Notes: generated by a model from the sequence alone, not told the origin. 64,000 nt of DNA from Chitinophagaceae bacterium (GCA_025934485.1 JAICXX010000008.1:1-64000), one strand, 5' to 3'. Shown: positions 52,095-61,192, counted from the first letter of the stretch. Translations and numbers: made by a program.

Positions 52095-53183
52095 TTCCAG
52101 CAGATACCACGAGACGCTGGCGAAAATAGCCGTAAGGATAAAGTAGAAGATCAGGCTTACTACCGGATTGACTAGCACCACTGCAAGCGGTGTCAGCGAT
52201 ATCTGGTGTTTTTGCAAAAGCCAGCCGGCGATATTGTTATATATTTTCCAGAAAACATAGGGCAGGAGCAGGTGGTAGAGATAGATGCCATAGCTTATTT
52301 TCCCCAGGTAGATTACCCATGGATGCTGAAGGAAGCGGCCGAAGGCGTTCTTATAGCCTTTGTCGGCGCCGGCGATGAGGATCACGGTTCCAATGGAGCA
52401 AAAGGCGCGGTCGAAGCCTAAAAGCAGCATCCGTTGATGGGTGGCGATGAGCAGGATCCAAATGGGAACGACGATGGCAAAGATCTTTTTGTATAGGGGA
52501 ATCTTGTTTCGGCGATAGTACTGTTGCCAGGCGAGGAGTCCGCCATAGGCAAAGGTGTCCATACAGGAGGGGGTGAGGATCACCATGGGTACGGTTTGTT
52601 CCGCCGAGTGGACATGCAGGATGAAATAGAGGATGCGAAAAACGACTCCGGCTACCATGATCAAATAAAACGTGAGGGGCAGGAAACGGTCGGGTATCAG
52701 CAGGATGACCCATAGCCATATGATGTAGAACTGTTCTTCTACGGACAGGGTCCAAAGATGGGAGGTCAATATATCCCAGTATTGCACGGCATAGGTGCGA
52801 AAGTTCGAGAGATAGAAAAAATAGGACAGCGGATGTGTGCGAACTTCCCATCCGCCGATGGGCAGCAGCAGGAGCAGCAGCAGATAAAAATAGTAGGCTG
52901 GGAAGATGCGCAGGGTACGGCGGAGGAGAAAGTTGTAGGCCGTTTTGCCGTTGGCGCCGTGTTTATTCTTGTTGCTGAGAAGGATGGTGGTGATGAGATA
53001 ACTGCTGAGGACAAAGAAAAACGAGATGAAGGTGCCCATTTCCACGGTAAAGGGCAGCTCGAGCCGGCGTAGCCAGGTAGAATAATGATAAAAGAGCACC
53101 CCGAAAACGGCGAGGAAGCGGAGACCGTCAAGTTGTGGTCTATAGGCAATGCTTGGAGTGCCTTGTGGCGAGGCAGTGGGCAT
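51993..53183 (-). CDS. Acyltransferase 3 family membrane protein (OafA/YrhL-like)
   Basis: Integral membrane O-acyltransferase of 396 residues with about ten transmembrane helices. The family signatures are RPQLDGLRFLAVFGVLFYHYS (catalytic His region), FFVLSSYLITTILL, LLRRTLRIFPAYYFYLL and HLWTLSVEEQFYIIWLW. Members transfer acetyl or other acyl groups to surface polysaccharides. Its position directly behind the glycan export genes suggests it modifies that glycan. Its last 34 codons overlap the end of the GT gene on the opposite strand; the overlap covers the tail after the last helix (LPISRLKRYF onward). A 155-base divergent region separates it from proB. Confidence 0.93.
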   Translation of the reverse strand: MPTASPQGTPSIAYRPQLDGLRFLAVFGVLFYHYSTWLRRLELPFTVEMGTFISFFFVLSSYLITTILLSNKNKHGANGKTAYNFLLRRTLRIFPAYYFYLLLLLLLPIGGWEVRTHPLSYFFYLSNFRTYAVQYWDILTSHLWTLSVEEQFYIIWLWVILLIPDRFLPLTFYLIMVAGVVFRILYFILHVHSAEQTVPMVILTPSCMDTFAYGGLLAWQQYYRRNKIPLYKKIFAIVVPIWILLIATHQRMLLLGFDRAFCSIGTVILIAGADKGYKNAFGRFLQHPWVIYLGKISYGIYLYHLLLPYVFWKIYNNIAGWLLQKHQISLTPLAVVLVNPVVSLIFYFILTAIFASVSWYLLELPISRLKRYFTYTSAPRPSRLPDLAKPVTNKDL

Positions 53184-53325
53184 AGGATAAAGATAGAGGT
53201 TGGCGGGCTTAAGTGGAAATATCCGCCGGCTAGTTTTTCATGAAAAAGTATACGGTTTAGGTGAACTAAGTCAAGGGGTTATCTAAAATACGGTCTTGGC
53301 GGCATAGCCAACTGTTAAAATTGAA

Positions 53326-53333
53326 TACCTTTG
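53326..53333 (+). promoter_or_regulatory. -7 promoter box for proBA
   Basis: TACCTTTG matches the Bacteroidetes -7 consensus TAnnTTTG exactly and ends only 5 bases before the proB ATG (53339). No good -33 box is seen at the usual distance. If used, the mRNA would be nearly leaderless. Confidence 0.4.
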
Positions 53334-53338
53334 CGGCC

Positions 53339-54373
53339 ATGCAAAAACCTGTGTTGGTCATCAAATTAGGTACGGCGGTGCTTACGAATGAGCGGGGGGA
53401 GATCGTCCAGGCCACTATCAAGAAGGTAGCGGCGGGGATTGCGGCGTTGGCCGGGAATTACCGGGTGATCCTGGTGTCGAGTGGTGCGGTAGGCAGCGGC
53501 CGGGGATTTTTTGCCGGATATAAGGGGACATTGGCGGAGCGTAAGGCCGCGGCGGCAGTAGGTAATCCCATCCTGATCAGGCATTATGAAAGGCACTTTT
53601 CCGCTTATGCTATTCCCGTGGCGCAGGCTTTGTGTGAACGGCAGCATTTCAGCAACCGCATCCGTTTTCTGCAGCTCAAGGAGACGTTTGCCGAATTCTG
53701 GAAGAACGGCATCCTGCCTATCATGAACGAGAATGACCTGGTGAGCAATGTAGAATTGAAATTTTCCGACAACGATGAACTGGCTACGCTCACGGCAATC
53801 GGGTTCGATGCCGAGGCCTTGCTGCTTTGTACGAGCGTGGGTGGGTTTATGGATGCCGATAAGAATATTATCCCGGTGATCGAAAAGGTCGACACCCGGA
53901 TCATGGGCTATGTGCAAACCGGCAAGAGCAGCCTGGGGTTGGGCGGGATGCTGTCGAAGCTTACGTTCACCCGGCTGGCTTCCTCGTTGGGCATCCGGGT
54001 GGTTATTTGCGGGCTGGCGGGCAATACGCCTTTTGCCGATGCCCTGGCAGGCAAGGTGGGAACGAGCTTTATGCCGAGACCAAGCAATTTGCGCGCACGC
54101 CAGAAATGGCTGGCCAGCGGGTCGATAACGCTGGGGAGCCTATATATAGATAAGGGGGCGGCGAAGGCTCTGCAACAGCGGAGAAGCCTGCTGAGCGTCG
54201 GCATTCGAAGCGTACAGGGGAAATTTGTCGCGGGCGAGGTCGTGCAGCTGAAGGATGAGGAGGAGCAGATCATCGGTGTCGCCAAGGTAAAGCTGAGCGC
54301 CGGCGAGGTGACGGCGCGGATGACGAGCAAGAATACGGTGGCCGCGCATGCGGATGATATCGTTTTATTTTGA
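53339..54373 (+). CDS. proB: Glutamate 5-kinase
   Basis: First enzyme of proline synthesis: phosphorylates the gamma-carboxyl of glutamate with ATP in the cytoplasm. It has 344 residues with an amino-acid-kinase domain (VLVIKLGTAVLTNERG, VILVSSGAVGSGRG, PIMNENDLVSN, FSDNDELATLTA, GMLSKLTFTRLAS) and a C-terminal PUA domain (SLLSVGIRSVQGKFVAGEVVQL). The track start at 53321 is TTG; the ATG at 53339 (MQKPVLVIKLG) fits the family and the position of the promoter box. It is followed after 6 bases by proA, forming the usual two-gene operon. It lacks a fused proA domain. Feedback inhibition by proline is usual for the family but not visible in sequence. Confidence 0.96.
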   Translation: MQKPVLVIKLGTAVLTNERGEIVQATIKKVAAGIAALAGNYRVILVSSGAVGSGRGFFAGYKGTLAERKAAAAVGNPILIRHYERHFSAYAIPVAQALCERQHFSNRIRFLQLKETFAEFWKNGILPIMNENDLVSNVELKFSDNDELATLTAIGFDAEALLLCTSVGGFMDADKNIIPVIEKVDTRIMGYVQTGKSSLGLGGMLSKLTFTRLASSLGIRVVICGLAGNTPFADALAGKVGTSFMPRPSNLRARQKWLASGSITLGSLYIDKGAAKALQQRRSLLSVGIRSVQGKFVAGEVVQLKDEEEQIIGVAKVKLSAGEVTARMTSKNTVAAHADDIVLF

Positions 54374-54379
54374 TACTAT

Positions 54380-55624
54380 ATGCAAAATGTTCATACACTG
54401 ATCCAGCGGACTTATGGCGCGGGGGTACATTTACGGAATGCCGGCGACGGGCAGATAAAGAAGGCCTTGCAGGCGCTCGCGAAGCTATTGGAAACGGCGC
54501 ATGGGCCACTGTTGCGGGCCAATGCCAGGGATCTTTCGCGCCAGGAGCCAGACAATCCGCGGACGGACAGGCTGTTGCTCAATGAGCAGCGAATACGGGC
54601 TATCGCCCAGAGTATCCGGAAGGTAAGCCGGCTGCCCGATCCTTCGGGTAAGCTGTTGGCAAAGCGGACCCTGGCCAATGGTCTTAGGGTCGAAAAAAGG
54701 AGTGTGCCGCTGGGTGTAGTCGGTGCGATTTATGAGTCGCGCCCGAACGTGACCTTCGATATCGCCGCGCTTTGCATGCGAAGCCGGAATGCCTGTGTGC
54801 TCAAGGGCAGCCAGGAGGCGGAGGAGACTAACAAGGCCGCTATGGAGCTCATCCGTAAGGCGTTGCGGTCGGCGGATATCGATGTGGACTGTGTGTGTCT
54901 TTTGCCGTCGGAGCGCGAGACGGTGGAGGCGTTGTTTACGGCTGATCGTTGGGTGGATGTGTTGATCCCGCGTGGTTCGGAGTCGCTGATCCGGTACGTC
55001 CGGGCCAATAGCCGGATACCGGTGATCGAGACAGGTGCCGGCGTATGTCATGTCTATGTAGAAAAGGAGGCCGATATCGACAAGGCGGTAGCCATCGTGG
55101 TCAATGCCAAGGTATCGCGGCCGTCCGTGTGTAATTCGATGGACACGATATTGGTGGATAAGGCCATTGCGAAAACCTTTCTAAAGCGGCTGTCTGCGCC
55201 TTTGGCGGCTTATGATGTGGAGGTCTTTGCGGATGAGGCCGGTTTCCGGTTGCTCGAGGGGTATCCGCATTTGCAGCAAGCGCAGCCGGAGGATTATGAC
55301 CGCGAGTTCCTGAGCCTGAAGTGTGCGGTGAAAATAGTAAAGGGGATCGACGAGGCGTTGGCGCATGTTGCGATGCACGGCACGCGCCATTCCGAAGCCA
55401 TTGTTTCGCGGAATAAACAGCAATGCGAGCGTTTTCTGCGGGAGGTCGATGCCGCGGCGGTCTATGCCAATGCCAGCACCCGCTTCACGGATGGAGAAGA
55501 GCTGGGGCTGGGGGCAGAGATCGGCATCTCTACACAGAAATTACATGCCCGGGGACCTTTCGCATTGGAGAAGCTGGTCACGGAGAAATGGGTGATTCGC
55601 GGTACGGGGCAGATCAGGAAATAA
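54380..55624 (+). CDS. proA: Glutamate-5-semialdehyde dehydrogenase (gamma-glutamyl phosphate reductase)
   Basis: Second proline-synthesis enzyme: NADPH-dependent reduction of gamma-glutamyl phosphate to glutamate semialdehyde. 414 residues, aldehyde-dehydrogenase fold. Key segments are RSVPLGVVGAIYESRPNVTFDIAALCMRSRNACVLKGSQEA, DVLIPRGSESLIRYV, and the catalytic Cys in KVSRPSVCNSMDTILVD. The C-terminal TRFTDGEELGLGAEIGISTQKLHARGP is the family signature. It starts 6 bases after the proB stop. A possible intrinsic terminator lies about 140 bases downstream. Confidence 0.97.
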   Translation: MQNVHTLIQRTYGAGVHLRNAGDGQIKKALQALAKLLETAHGPLLRANARDLSRQEPDNPRTDRLLLNEQRIRAIAQSIRKVSRLPDPSGKLLAKRTLANGLRVEKRSVPLGVVGAIYESRPNVTFDIAALCMRSRNACVLKGSQEAEETNKAAMELIRKALRSADIDVDCVCLLPSERETVEALFTADRWVDVLIPRGSESLIRYVRANSRIPVIETGAGVCHVYVEKEADIDKAVAIVVNAKVSRPSVCNSMDTILVDKAIAKTFLKRLSAPLAAYDVEVFADEAGFRLLEGYPHLQQAQPEDYDREFLSLKCAVKIVKGIDEALAHVAMHGTRHSEAIVSRNKQQCERFLREVDAAAVYANASTRFTDGEELGLGAEIGISTQKLHARGPFALEKLVTEKWVIRGTGQIRK

Positions 55625-55765
55625 TGCCTTGCAGGAGTACTATTTTTAGGAGCATATACATTATGCGTATTATGCTGTAACCCGCTCCGGTAGCTGTTTT
55701 TAGCCAACCGCTCTTGCAATAATCGGGCCGCGACTTTTTCTCAGTCATCGGCGATTTTTTTCCTC

Positions 55766-55792
55766 AAACGGCACGGTTATTGTTCCGTTTTT
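55766..55792 (+). terminator. Possible intrinsic terminator for proBA
   Basis: AAACGG (55766-55771) pairs with CCGTTT (55785-55790) around a 13-base loop and runs on into further T residues. The stem is short and only moderately GC-rich, so this is a weak call. Confidence 0.35.
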
Positions 55793-55837
55793 AGTCCATT
55801 TTATTATGCTAACCTACGTCTCCCCGATCCCCTAGAC

Positions 55838-55932
55838 GCCGCCTGCGGCGGCTTGTCCACGCCCGAGCGAATGCGAAGGGCGCGAATGAGGGCCGCACCG
55901 GTGGTGCGGGCCGAAGTTCTGACAGACGTTAG
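55838..55932 (+). repeat. Long divergent copy C of the dispersed hairpin element
   Basis: Starts with hairpin GCCGCC-TGC-GGCGGC then TTGTCC, as in the short copies. It then carries about 60 extra bases with two further stems (GCCC...GGGC, and CCGCACC-GGT-GGTGCGG) and ends with GACAGACGTTAG, close to the GGACAGACATTAG tail of copies A and B. It may be the full-length form, with the short copies having lost the middle. Confidence 0.5.
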
Positions 55933-56112
55933 TGTTCAACAAACTTTACGGTATAAACCTATTGTATGAACTGTTCGCCGAGTCGATGCATCGCCGGGAG
56001 GTATGCGTTTGCTCAGGCGAGCCGGCAGTGCTATTTCCATTCGGAAAACAGGCTATTGCCGGGATGGCTGGCCGTTGCAATTTCCATTTATTATATCCTT
56101 TAAAAGTGCTAC

Positions 56113-58158
56113 ATGAAACATTTTCTACTTCTTATTCTTCTCCTTCCCACACTTTGTTTTGCCCAGGGAGATCAGACCATTATCAATGTGCCTATCGATG
56201 GAAGCGGTACTACCGAGAAGGCGATCCTGCATTTACCGGATGATTACAAGACAGCGACGTCGACCAAGTATCCGCTATTGGTCTTTTTGCATGGAGTAGG
56301 CGAAGGGGGCTCGAACCCGGCGTCAATCTATAATAGTTCTTCGGCCGGTGGCCCTGCTTATATAATCGCCCAGGGGCAGTGGCCATCGAGCTTTGTCAAT
56401 CCCAAGGATGGCAAGTCGTATAAATTTATTGTGGTGTCGCCGCAAAATAACACCGGCTGGTCTACTTCCTCTGCGCAGCTGGATTATGTGCTGACGTATC
56501 TGTATAATACCTATCGGGCCGACCCTGCGCGGTTGTACCTTACCGGTATATCCGCAGGCGGCGAAGGCGTCGAGGAGTATTGCGGCTCGACGGATGGGAG
56601 CAACGATCCCGTGACGACGACTCACCCGGTAGCCGCGGTGGTCCCGATGAGCGCCGTTACGAACGCGCCGACGGAGCAGCCGATCGCGGGCAGTATCGTG
56701 AAAAAGGGCATCCACTATTGGGGTTTTGGGTCTATGAGTGATGTGTGGGGCGTGCACACCATCGAGATCCAGCAATTTATCGATGCCATCTCGGCCGGTT
56801 TGGCGATCTCCACCACCTATACGGGCGGCCATTGCTGCTGGGAGCAATTCTATACGCCGAGCTATACATCGAACGGCATGAATATCTACCAGTGGATGCT
56901 ACAGTATACACAGGGAACTTCGGCGCCGCCGTCGAATGCGACGCCGCCACCCGCGGATTCGACCACCACCAGCCCATCGTCGCCGTCGAGTCCTTCGAGC
57001 CCTTCGGCAGGAAGCAGTACTTATTATAGCCTTCCCGGGACCGTGCAGGCGGAGAATTATGCGCTCGCGAGCAGCGGGGTGACCGCAGAGTCTTCATCGG
57101 ATGCCGGCAGCGGTCAGGATGTGAAGGGGATGGGCAATTGGGACTGGACGAAATACCAGGTGACTGTCCCGGCATCCGGCTGGTATACGGTAAGCTTCCG
57201 GGTTGCGACGGCGGGCGCCGGTGGTTCGCTAAAATTGGAGAATACCATCGGGCAGGTGGTGTGTACGGTGCAATTGCCGGAGACGGGTGGATTGCAGGAC
57301 TGGCTCACGGTGAGCACGACGGTGAATTTGACGGCGGGATCGCAGACGTTAACATTACAGAGTACGTCCCAGGAAGCGTGGAGCCTCAACTGGCTTAAAT
57401 TTGCAGGCACGAGCTCGACGTTGACCGGCGGCATGCACAATATACCGGGTACTATCGAGGCCGCGTCGTATGAAGACGCGACGGGAAATATCGCCACGGC
57501 GCCGACCTCGGATGCCGGCGGTGGGCAGTGTGTGGGCTGGATCGATAACGGCACTTATATGGATTACTACGTCAATGTTGCGCAGTATGGGACTTATACC
57601 GTTTATTTCCGCCTCGCCACGGCTGACGCCAATGCTTCCTTCGAAATGCTGGACGCCAGCGGGAACGTGCTGTCGACGGTGAATGTTCCCAATACCGGCG
57701 GGTTCCAGACCTGGGGGACGGTGAGTTCCACGGTGACATTGCAGCCGGGGTTGCAGACGATCCGGGTGCAAAGCACGTCCTGGGATATCTGGAACATCAA
57801 TTGGATGCAGTTCGTTTCGGGCACGGGCGCGGCCTCCACGGCTTCCAGTGCGAGCACGGCAACGGCGGCAAGCTTTGCCGACAGCGTGGCCATCGCAGCC
57901 ACCGCCGCAGCGGCGACGCAGGTTTGGCCGAACCCGGTGAGAGGCATGGTGACTATCCAGGTGAATGACAATACCTCCGGGGATGAGATCATCCAGGTGG
58001 TGGATGCGCTGGGCGTGGTGCGGCAGACTACGAAGTTCACCAAAGTACCGGGTGTCAATCAATTCCAGCTCGATCTTTCCACGCTTGCTCCGGGGGTATA
58101 TAATATCCGCATCCTGTCCACGTCCCGGCAGCAAACCGTGAAGATATTGAAGGTATAA
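56113..58158 (+). CDS. Secreted esterase (PHB-depolymerase/feruloyl-esterase-like) with two CBM6 domains and T9SS sorting domain
   Basis: 681-residue secreted enzyme. After a signal peptide (MKHFLLLILLLPTLCFAQ) comes an alpha/beta-hydrolase domain (about 19-270) with PLLVFLHGVGEGGSNP (oxyanion region) and the nucleophile elbow LTGISAGGEGVEEY; a His candidate lies in TYTGGHCCWEQFY. A Ser/Pro/Thr-rich linker (TTTSPSSPSSPSSPSAG) leads to two CBM6-like modules (GTVQAENYALASSG to LNWLKF, and GTIEAASYEDATGN to INWMQF). The protein ends in a type IX secretion sorting domain (VWPNPVRGMVTIQV to VKILKV). It is followed by GH51 and GH27 genes, so the esterase probably removes acyl groups from plant cell-wall polysaccharide. 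Exact ester specificity is unknown. Confidence 0.92.
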   Translation: MKHFLLLILLLPTLCFAQGDQTIINVPIDGSGTTEKAILHLPDDYKTATSTKYPLLVFLHGVGEGGSNPASIYNSSSAGGPAYIIAQGQWPSSFVNPKDGKSYKFIVVSPQNNTGWSTSSAQLDYVLTYLYNTYRADPARLYLTGISAGGEGVEEYCGSTDGSNDPVTTTHPVAAVVPMSAVTNAPTEQPIAGSIVKKGIHYWGFGSMSDVWGVHTIEIQQFIDAISAGLAISTTYTGGHCCWEQFYTPSYTSNGMNIYQWMLQYTQGTSAPPSNATPPPADSTTTSPSSPSSPSSPSAGSSTYYSLPGTVQAENYALASSGVTAESSSDAGSGQDVKGMGNWDWTKYQVTVPASGWYTVSFRVATAGAGGSLKLENTIGQVVCTVQLPETGGLQDWLTVSTTVNLTAGSQTLTLQSTSQEAWSLNWLKFAGTSSTLTGGMHNIPGTIEAASYEDATGNIATAPTSDAGGGQCVGWIDNGTYMDYYVNVAQYGTYTVYFRLATADANASFEMLDASGNVLSTVNVPNTGGFQTWGTVSSTVTLQPGLQTIRVQSTSWDIWNINWMQFVSGTGAASTASSASTATAASFADSVAIAATAAAATQVWPNPVRGMVTIQVNDNTSGDEIIQVVDALGVVRQTTKFTKVPGVNQFQLDLSTLAPGVYNIRILSTSRQQTVKILKV

Positions 58159-58159
58159 T

Positions 58160-58191
58160 TTTATTAATTGTCAAAAAAACGCTTATCTTGG
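58160..58191 (+). promoter_or_regulatory. Possible promoter for the GH51 gene
   Basis: TTTA (58160-58163) and TATCTTGG (58184-58191) are separated by 20 bases, close to the TTTG-N19-21-TAnnTTTG consensus, 24 bases before the ATG. This would allow GH51-GH27 to be transcribed separately from the esterase. Confidence 0.35.
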
Positions 58192-58215
58192 GGATTCATA
58201 AACGATTAAGATCAT

Positions 58216-59736
58216 ATGAATCCCCTAACTTTTTTTGGTGTTTTATTAGTTGCGGCTATTCCCTCGGGCGTTTTTGGCCAGACGCCGGTGACCTTGTCTA
58301 TCAAGGATACTTCCGGGCCAACCATCAGCAGGAATATCTATGGACATTTCTCCGAGGATCTCGGCAGGTGTATCTACGATGGATTCTGGACGGGCGATCA
58401 TATCCGGATGGATGTGGTCGAGGCTTTGAGGAAGATCAGAGTTCCGGTGCTCAGGTGGCCGGGTGGGTGTTATGCCGACCAATATCACTGGCGGGACGGC
58501 ATCGGGCCAAGGGAGCAGCGGAAGCAAACGGTGAACACCACCTGGGGGATGGTATCGGAGGACAATAGTTTCGGAACCCATGAGTTTTTGCAGCTTTGCG
58601 AGCTCCTGGGATGTCAGCCCTATATCGCCGGGAATGTGGGCACGGGTACTCCAGAGGAGATGGAGAACTGGTTGGAGTATTTGAATTTCAGTGGAAAGAG
58701 TACGTTGGCGGATATGAGGAGGCAGAACGGTCATCCCCAGCCGTATGATGTTTCCTTTTGGGGGGTAGGTAATGAGAGCTGGGGTTGTGGCGGGAGCATG
58801 ACGCCGGAGTACTATTCGGACCTGTACAACCGGTATTCTGAGTTCTGCAAGAGCTATCCCAGAGCACCGTTGAAATTGATCGCCAGCGGCGCGAACGGCG
58901 ATGATTACCACTGGACGGAGTCGTTGATGAAGCATATCGACCGGGGGCGTACCTGGGGTATCTCGATGCATTATTATACGCTGGTAGGGTCCTGGGAGCA
59001 CAAGGGTTCGGCTACGAACTTTGGCGAAGAAGATTATTTCAAGGCATTGAAGTCCTGTCTACGGATGGAAGACATCGTGCATGGGCATTCGGCCATCATG
59101 GATAAATACGATCCGAACAAGAGGATCTCGTTGGTTGTCGACGAGTGGGGCATCTGGACGGATGCCGAGCCGGGCACCAATCCGGCCTTTCTGTACCAGC
59201 AGAACAGCCTTCGCGATGCGTTGATCGCGGCCACTACCCTTAATATCTTCAATAATCATGCGGACCGGATCAAGATGGCGAATCTTGCTCAAACGGTGAA
59301 TGTGCTACAGGCGCTGATCCTTACCGATAAGGACAAGATGCTGCTTACGCCGACTTATCATGTTTTCGATTTGTACAAGGTATTCCAGGATTCGCGTTCC
59401 CTGGCGATCCAGGTGAAGAGCCCGGACTATGCATATGGGGGCGGGAAGATCCCTGCCGTGAATGTTTCCGCGGCGCGGGACAGCGATGGGGTGGTGCATG
59501 TCGCGCTAGTCAATCTCGATCCGGCAAAGAAGATCACCATACGGACCGAGCTGCCGGGTATCTCCTTTGGCGCGGTGCAGGGGCGTGTACTGACCTCGGC
59601 CAGATTTACGGATGTCAACAGTTTCGAGATGCCCGATAAGGTGAAACCGGCTATTTTTACCGGCGCGCGGAAAGAGGGCGCAGGATTGCTAGTGGAATTG
59701 CCTGCCATGTCGGTGGTTGTTCTGGATTTAAAATAA
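58216..59736 (+). CDS. GH51 alpha-L-arabinofuranosidase, secreted
   Basis: Retaining arabinofuranosidase of 506 residues, removing arabinose side chains from arabinan or arabinoxylan. A signal peptide (MNPLTFFGVLLVAAIPSGVFGQ) is followed by the GH51 barrel: ISRNIYGHFSEDLGRCIYDG, VLRWPGGCYADQYHWRDGIGP, acid/base Glu in WGVGNESWGCGG and nucleophile Glu in LVVDEWGIWTD. A C-terminal beta-sandwich ends VVVLDLK. The ATG at 58216 gives a typical signal peptide. It lies 57 bases after the esterase gene and immediately before the GH27 gene, so the set likely attacks an arabinose- and galactose-decorated plant polysaccharide. Confidence 0.95.
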   Translation: MNPLTFFGVLLVAAIPSGVFGQTPVTLSIKDTSGPTISRNIYGHFSEDLGRCIYDGFWTGDHIRMDVVEALRKIRVPVLRWPGGCYADQYHWRDGIGPREQRKQTVNTTWGMVSEDNSFGTHEFLQLCELLGCQPYIAGNVGTGTPEEMENWLEYLNFSGKSTLADMRRQNGHPQPYDVSFWGVGNESWGCGGSMTPEYYSDLYNRYSEFCKSYPRAPLKLIASGANGDDYHWTESLMKHIDRGRTWGISMHYYTLVGSWEHKGSATNFGEEDYFKALKSCLRMEDIVHGHSAIMDKYDPNKRISLVVDEWGIWTDAEPGTNPAFLYQQNSLRDALIAATTLNIFNNHADRIKMANLAQTVNVLQALILTDKDKMLLTPTYHVFDLYKVFQDSRSLAIQVKSPDYAYGGGKIPAVNVSAARDSDGVVHVALVNLDPAKKITIRTELPGISFGAVQGRVLTSARFTDVNSFEMPDKVKPAIFTGARKEGAGLLVELPAMSVVVLDLK

Positions 59737-59742
59737 TTGTCG

Positions 59743-61089
59743 ATGCGAACCCTAGCCTCTGCAGCCTTTATTCTCCTGGTAAGTGTTGTCCATGCACAGG
59801 TTGCGATGGCGCCGCCGATGGGTTGGAATAGCTATAATTGTTTTGGCTCCGCCGTCCATGAGGACGAGGTGCGGTCCAATGCCGATTATATGGCGCAGCA
59901 TCTGGCGCGTTATGGCTGGAAGTATATCGTGATCGATTTTCTTTGGGCGTACGATAACCCGCCGGGGAGCAGGATCGGAAACCCGTATCAGCTGCGGCTG
60001 GGCGATGGAAGCTATGTGCCCTGGCTGGCGATGGACGAGTGGGGGCGGCTGCAACCCCATGTCGACAAATTTCCCAGCGCGTTCGGTGGTCATGGGTTCA
60101 AGCCGTTGGCGGATTATGTCCATTCGCTGGGGTTGAAGTTCGGCATTCATGTGATGCGGGGAATACCGCGACAGGCCGTTTGGGCGCATAGCCCGGTGAT
60201 GGGGACAAACGGCATCCGTGCCGATGAGATCGCCGACACTTCGTCGACCTGCACCTGGATGAATCACATGTATGGGTTGAATATGCAAGCGCCGGGTTCG
60301 CAGGAATATCTCAATTCGTTGCTGGCATTGTATGCGAGCTGGGGTGTCGATCTGATCAAGGTAGACGATATTTCGCGGCCTTATCATGCGGCGGAGATAG
60401 AGGGGTATCGGAAGGCCATCGCGGCATGTGGCAGGCCGATCGTCCTTAGTCTTTCACCGGGGGAGACACCCCTGGCCGATTCGTTCCATGTCAAGACCTA
60501 TGGCAATATGTGGCGGATGGCGGATGATTTTTGGGACAGCTGGCCGGAGATGCTCAAGATGTTCGACTATGCCGCCAGATGGCAGGGTGTGGGCGGACCG
60601 GGGCATTGGCCTGATTGCGATATGTTGCAGATCGGGAAGATCTCGAAACGCGGGCCCGTGGGACCCGAGCGATACAGCAGGTTCACCGATGATGAGCTGC
60701 AGACGCATCTCAGCTTTTGGTGTTTGTATCGTTCGCCGTTGATGATCGGCGGCAATCTTCCCGAAGACCGGTCGATCGAGCAGCGGCTTTTGTCCGATCC
60801 CGAAGTATTGGCCGTTAACCAGGAGGGCAGCCATCCGAGGCAGGTGCTCAAGGAGGAGCGCAGGATGGTATGGATCTCGGATGCAGGCGGAGGGGCGTTG
60901 TATGCAGGGCTGTTCAATCTCAGCGATAGCGCGCAGGATGTAGCTGTTCGTTTCGATCTATTGGGCCTTCGGCGGTCGGTGCTGGTTCGTGATCTTTGGC
61001 AGCGGCAGGATCTTGGTATCTATAAGAAGGAAATCAGCCGCAAATTGCCGGCACATGGTTGTGCTTTGTTAAAAATTAGTTCGAGATAA
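59743..61089 (+). CDS. GH27 alpha-galactosidase (or beta-L-arabinopyranosidase), secreted
   Basis: 448-residue GH27 enzyme. A signal peptide (MRTLASAAFILLVSVVHAQ) precedes the barrel, which shows APPMGWNSYNCFG, WKYIVIDFLWAYDN, nucleophile Asp in DLIKVDDISRP and acid/base Asp in RMADDFWDSW. A C-terminal beta domain ends HGCALLKISS. The track start at 59737 is a TTG directly after the GH51 stop; ATG 59743 is preferred. It probably shares a transcript with GH51 (6-base gap). The family contains alpha-galactosidases, alpha-N-acetylgalactosaminidases and arabinopyranosidases; the present sequence does not decide between them. Confidence 0.94.
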   Translation: MRTLASAAFILLVSVVHAQVAMAPPMGWNSYNCFGSAVHEDEVRSNADYMAQHLARYGWKYIVIDFLWAYDNPPGSRIGNPYQLRLGDGSYVPWLAMDEWGRLQPHVDKFPSAFGGHGFKPLADYVHSLGLKFGIHVMRGIPRQAVWAHSPVMGTNGIRADEIADTSSTCTWMNHMYGLNMQAPGSQEYLNSLLALYASWGVDLIKVDDISRPYHAAEIEGYRKAIAACGRPIVLSLSPGETPLADSFHVKTYGNMWRMADDFWDSWPEMLKMFDYAARWQGVGGPGHWPDCDMLQIGKISKRGPVGPERYSRFTDDELQTHLSFWCLYRSPLMIGGNLPEDRSIEQRLLSDPEVLAVNQEGSHPRQVLKEERRMVWISDAGGGALYAGLFNLSDSAQDVAVRFDLLGLRRSVLVRDLWQRQDLGIYKKEISRKLPAHGCALLKISSR

Positions 61090-61101
61090 TTCATTTTCCC
61101 T

Positions 61102-61109
61102 ACCTTTGG
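61102..61109 (+). promoter_or_regulatory. -7 promoter box for the thiamine operon
   Basis: TACCTTTG matches the Bacteroidetes -7 consensus exactly and ends about 10 bases before the conserved start of the TPP riboswitch aptamer, the right place for a transcript beginning at the riboswitch. No clear -33 box. Confidence 0.5.
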
Positions 61110-61118
61110 TTTGCACTT

Positions 61119-61192
61119 TAGGGGTGCTCGCGTATGCGGGCTGAGATGATACCCTCAGAACCTGATCCGGTTAATACCGGCGAAGGGAAAAG
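61119..61192 (+). ncRNA. TPP riboswitch (THI element)
   Basis: Thiamine pyrophosphate aptamer controlling the thi genes. The conserved blocks are all present in order: TTAGGGGTGC, GGGCTGAGATGAT, ACCCTCAGAACCTGATC and TACCGGCGAAGGGAAAA. It lies 118 bases before the thiS ATG. No strong terminator with T-run follows within the leader, so control of translation start is likelier than termination; a T-run at 61204-61210 has only weak pairing near it. Confidence 0.96.

Larger units (their letters stand above)
55625..56112. other. Intergenic region, 488 bases, non-coding
   Basis: No convincing gene. It holds a possible proBA terminator (55766-55792), a long divergent copy of the two-hairpin element family (55838-55932) and the AT-rich leader of the next gene. 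The track ORF at 55932-56243 has no recognisable domain and overlaps the following gene's signal peptide in another frame. Confidence 0.7.

Noticed and set aside
55932-56243. 103-residue ORF in the gap before the CBM6 esterase
   Set aside because: Starts at the end of the repeat element, has no domain, and runs into the esterase signal peptide in another frame.
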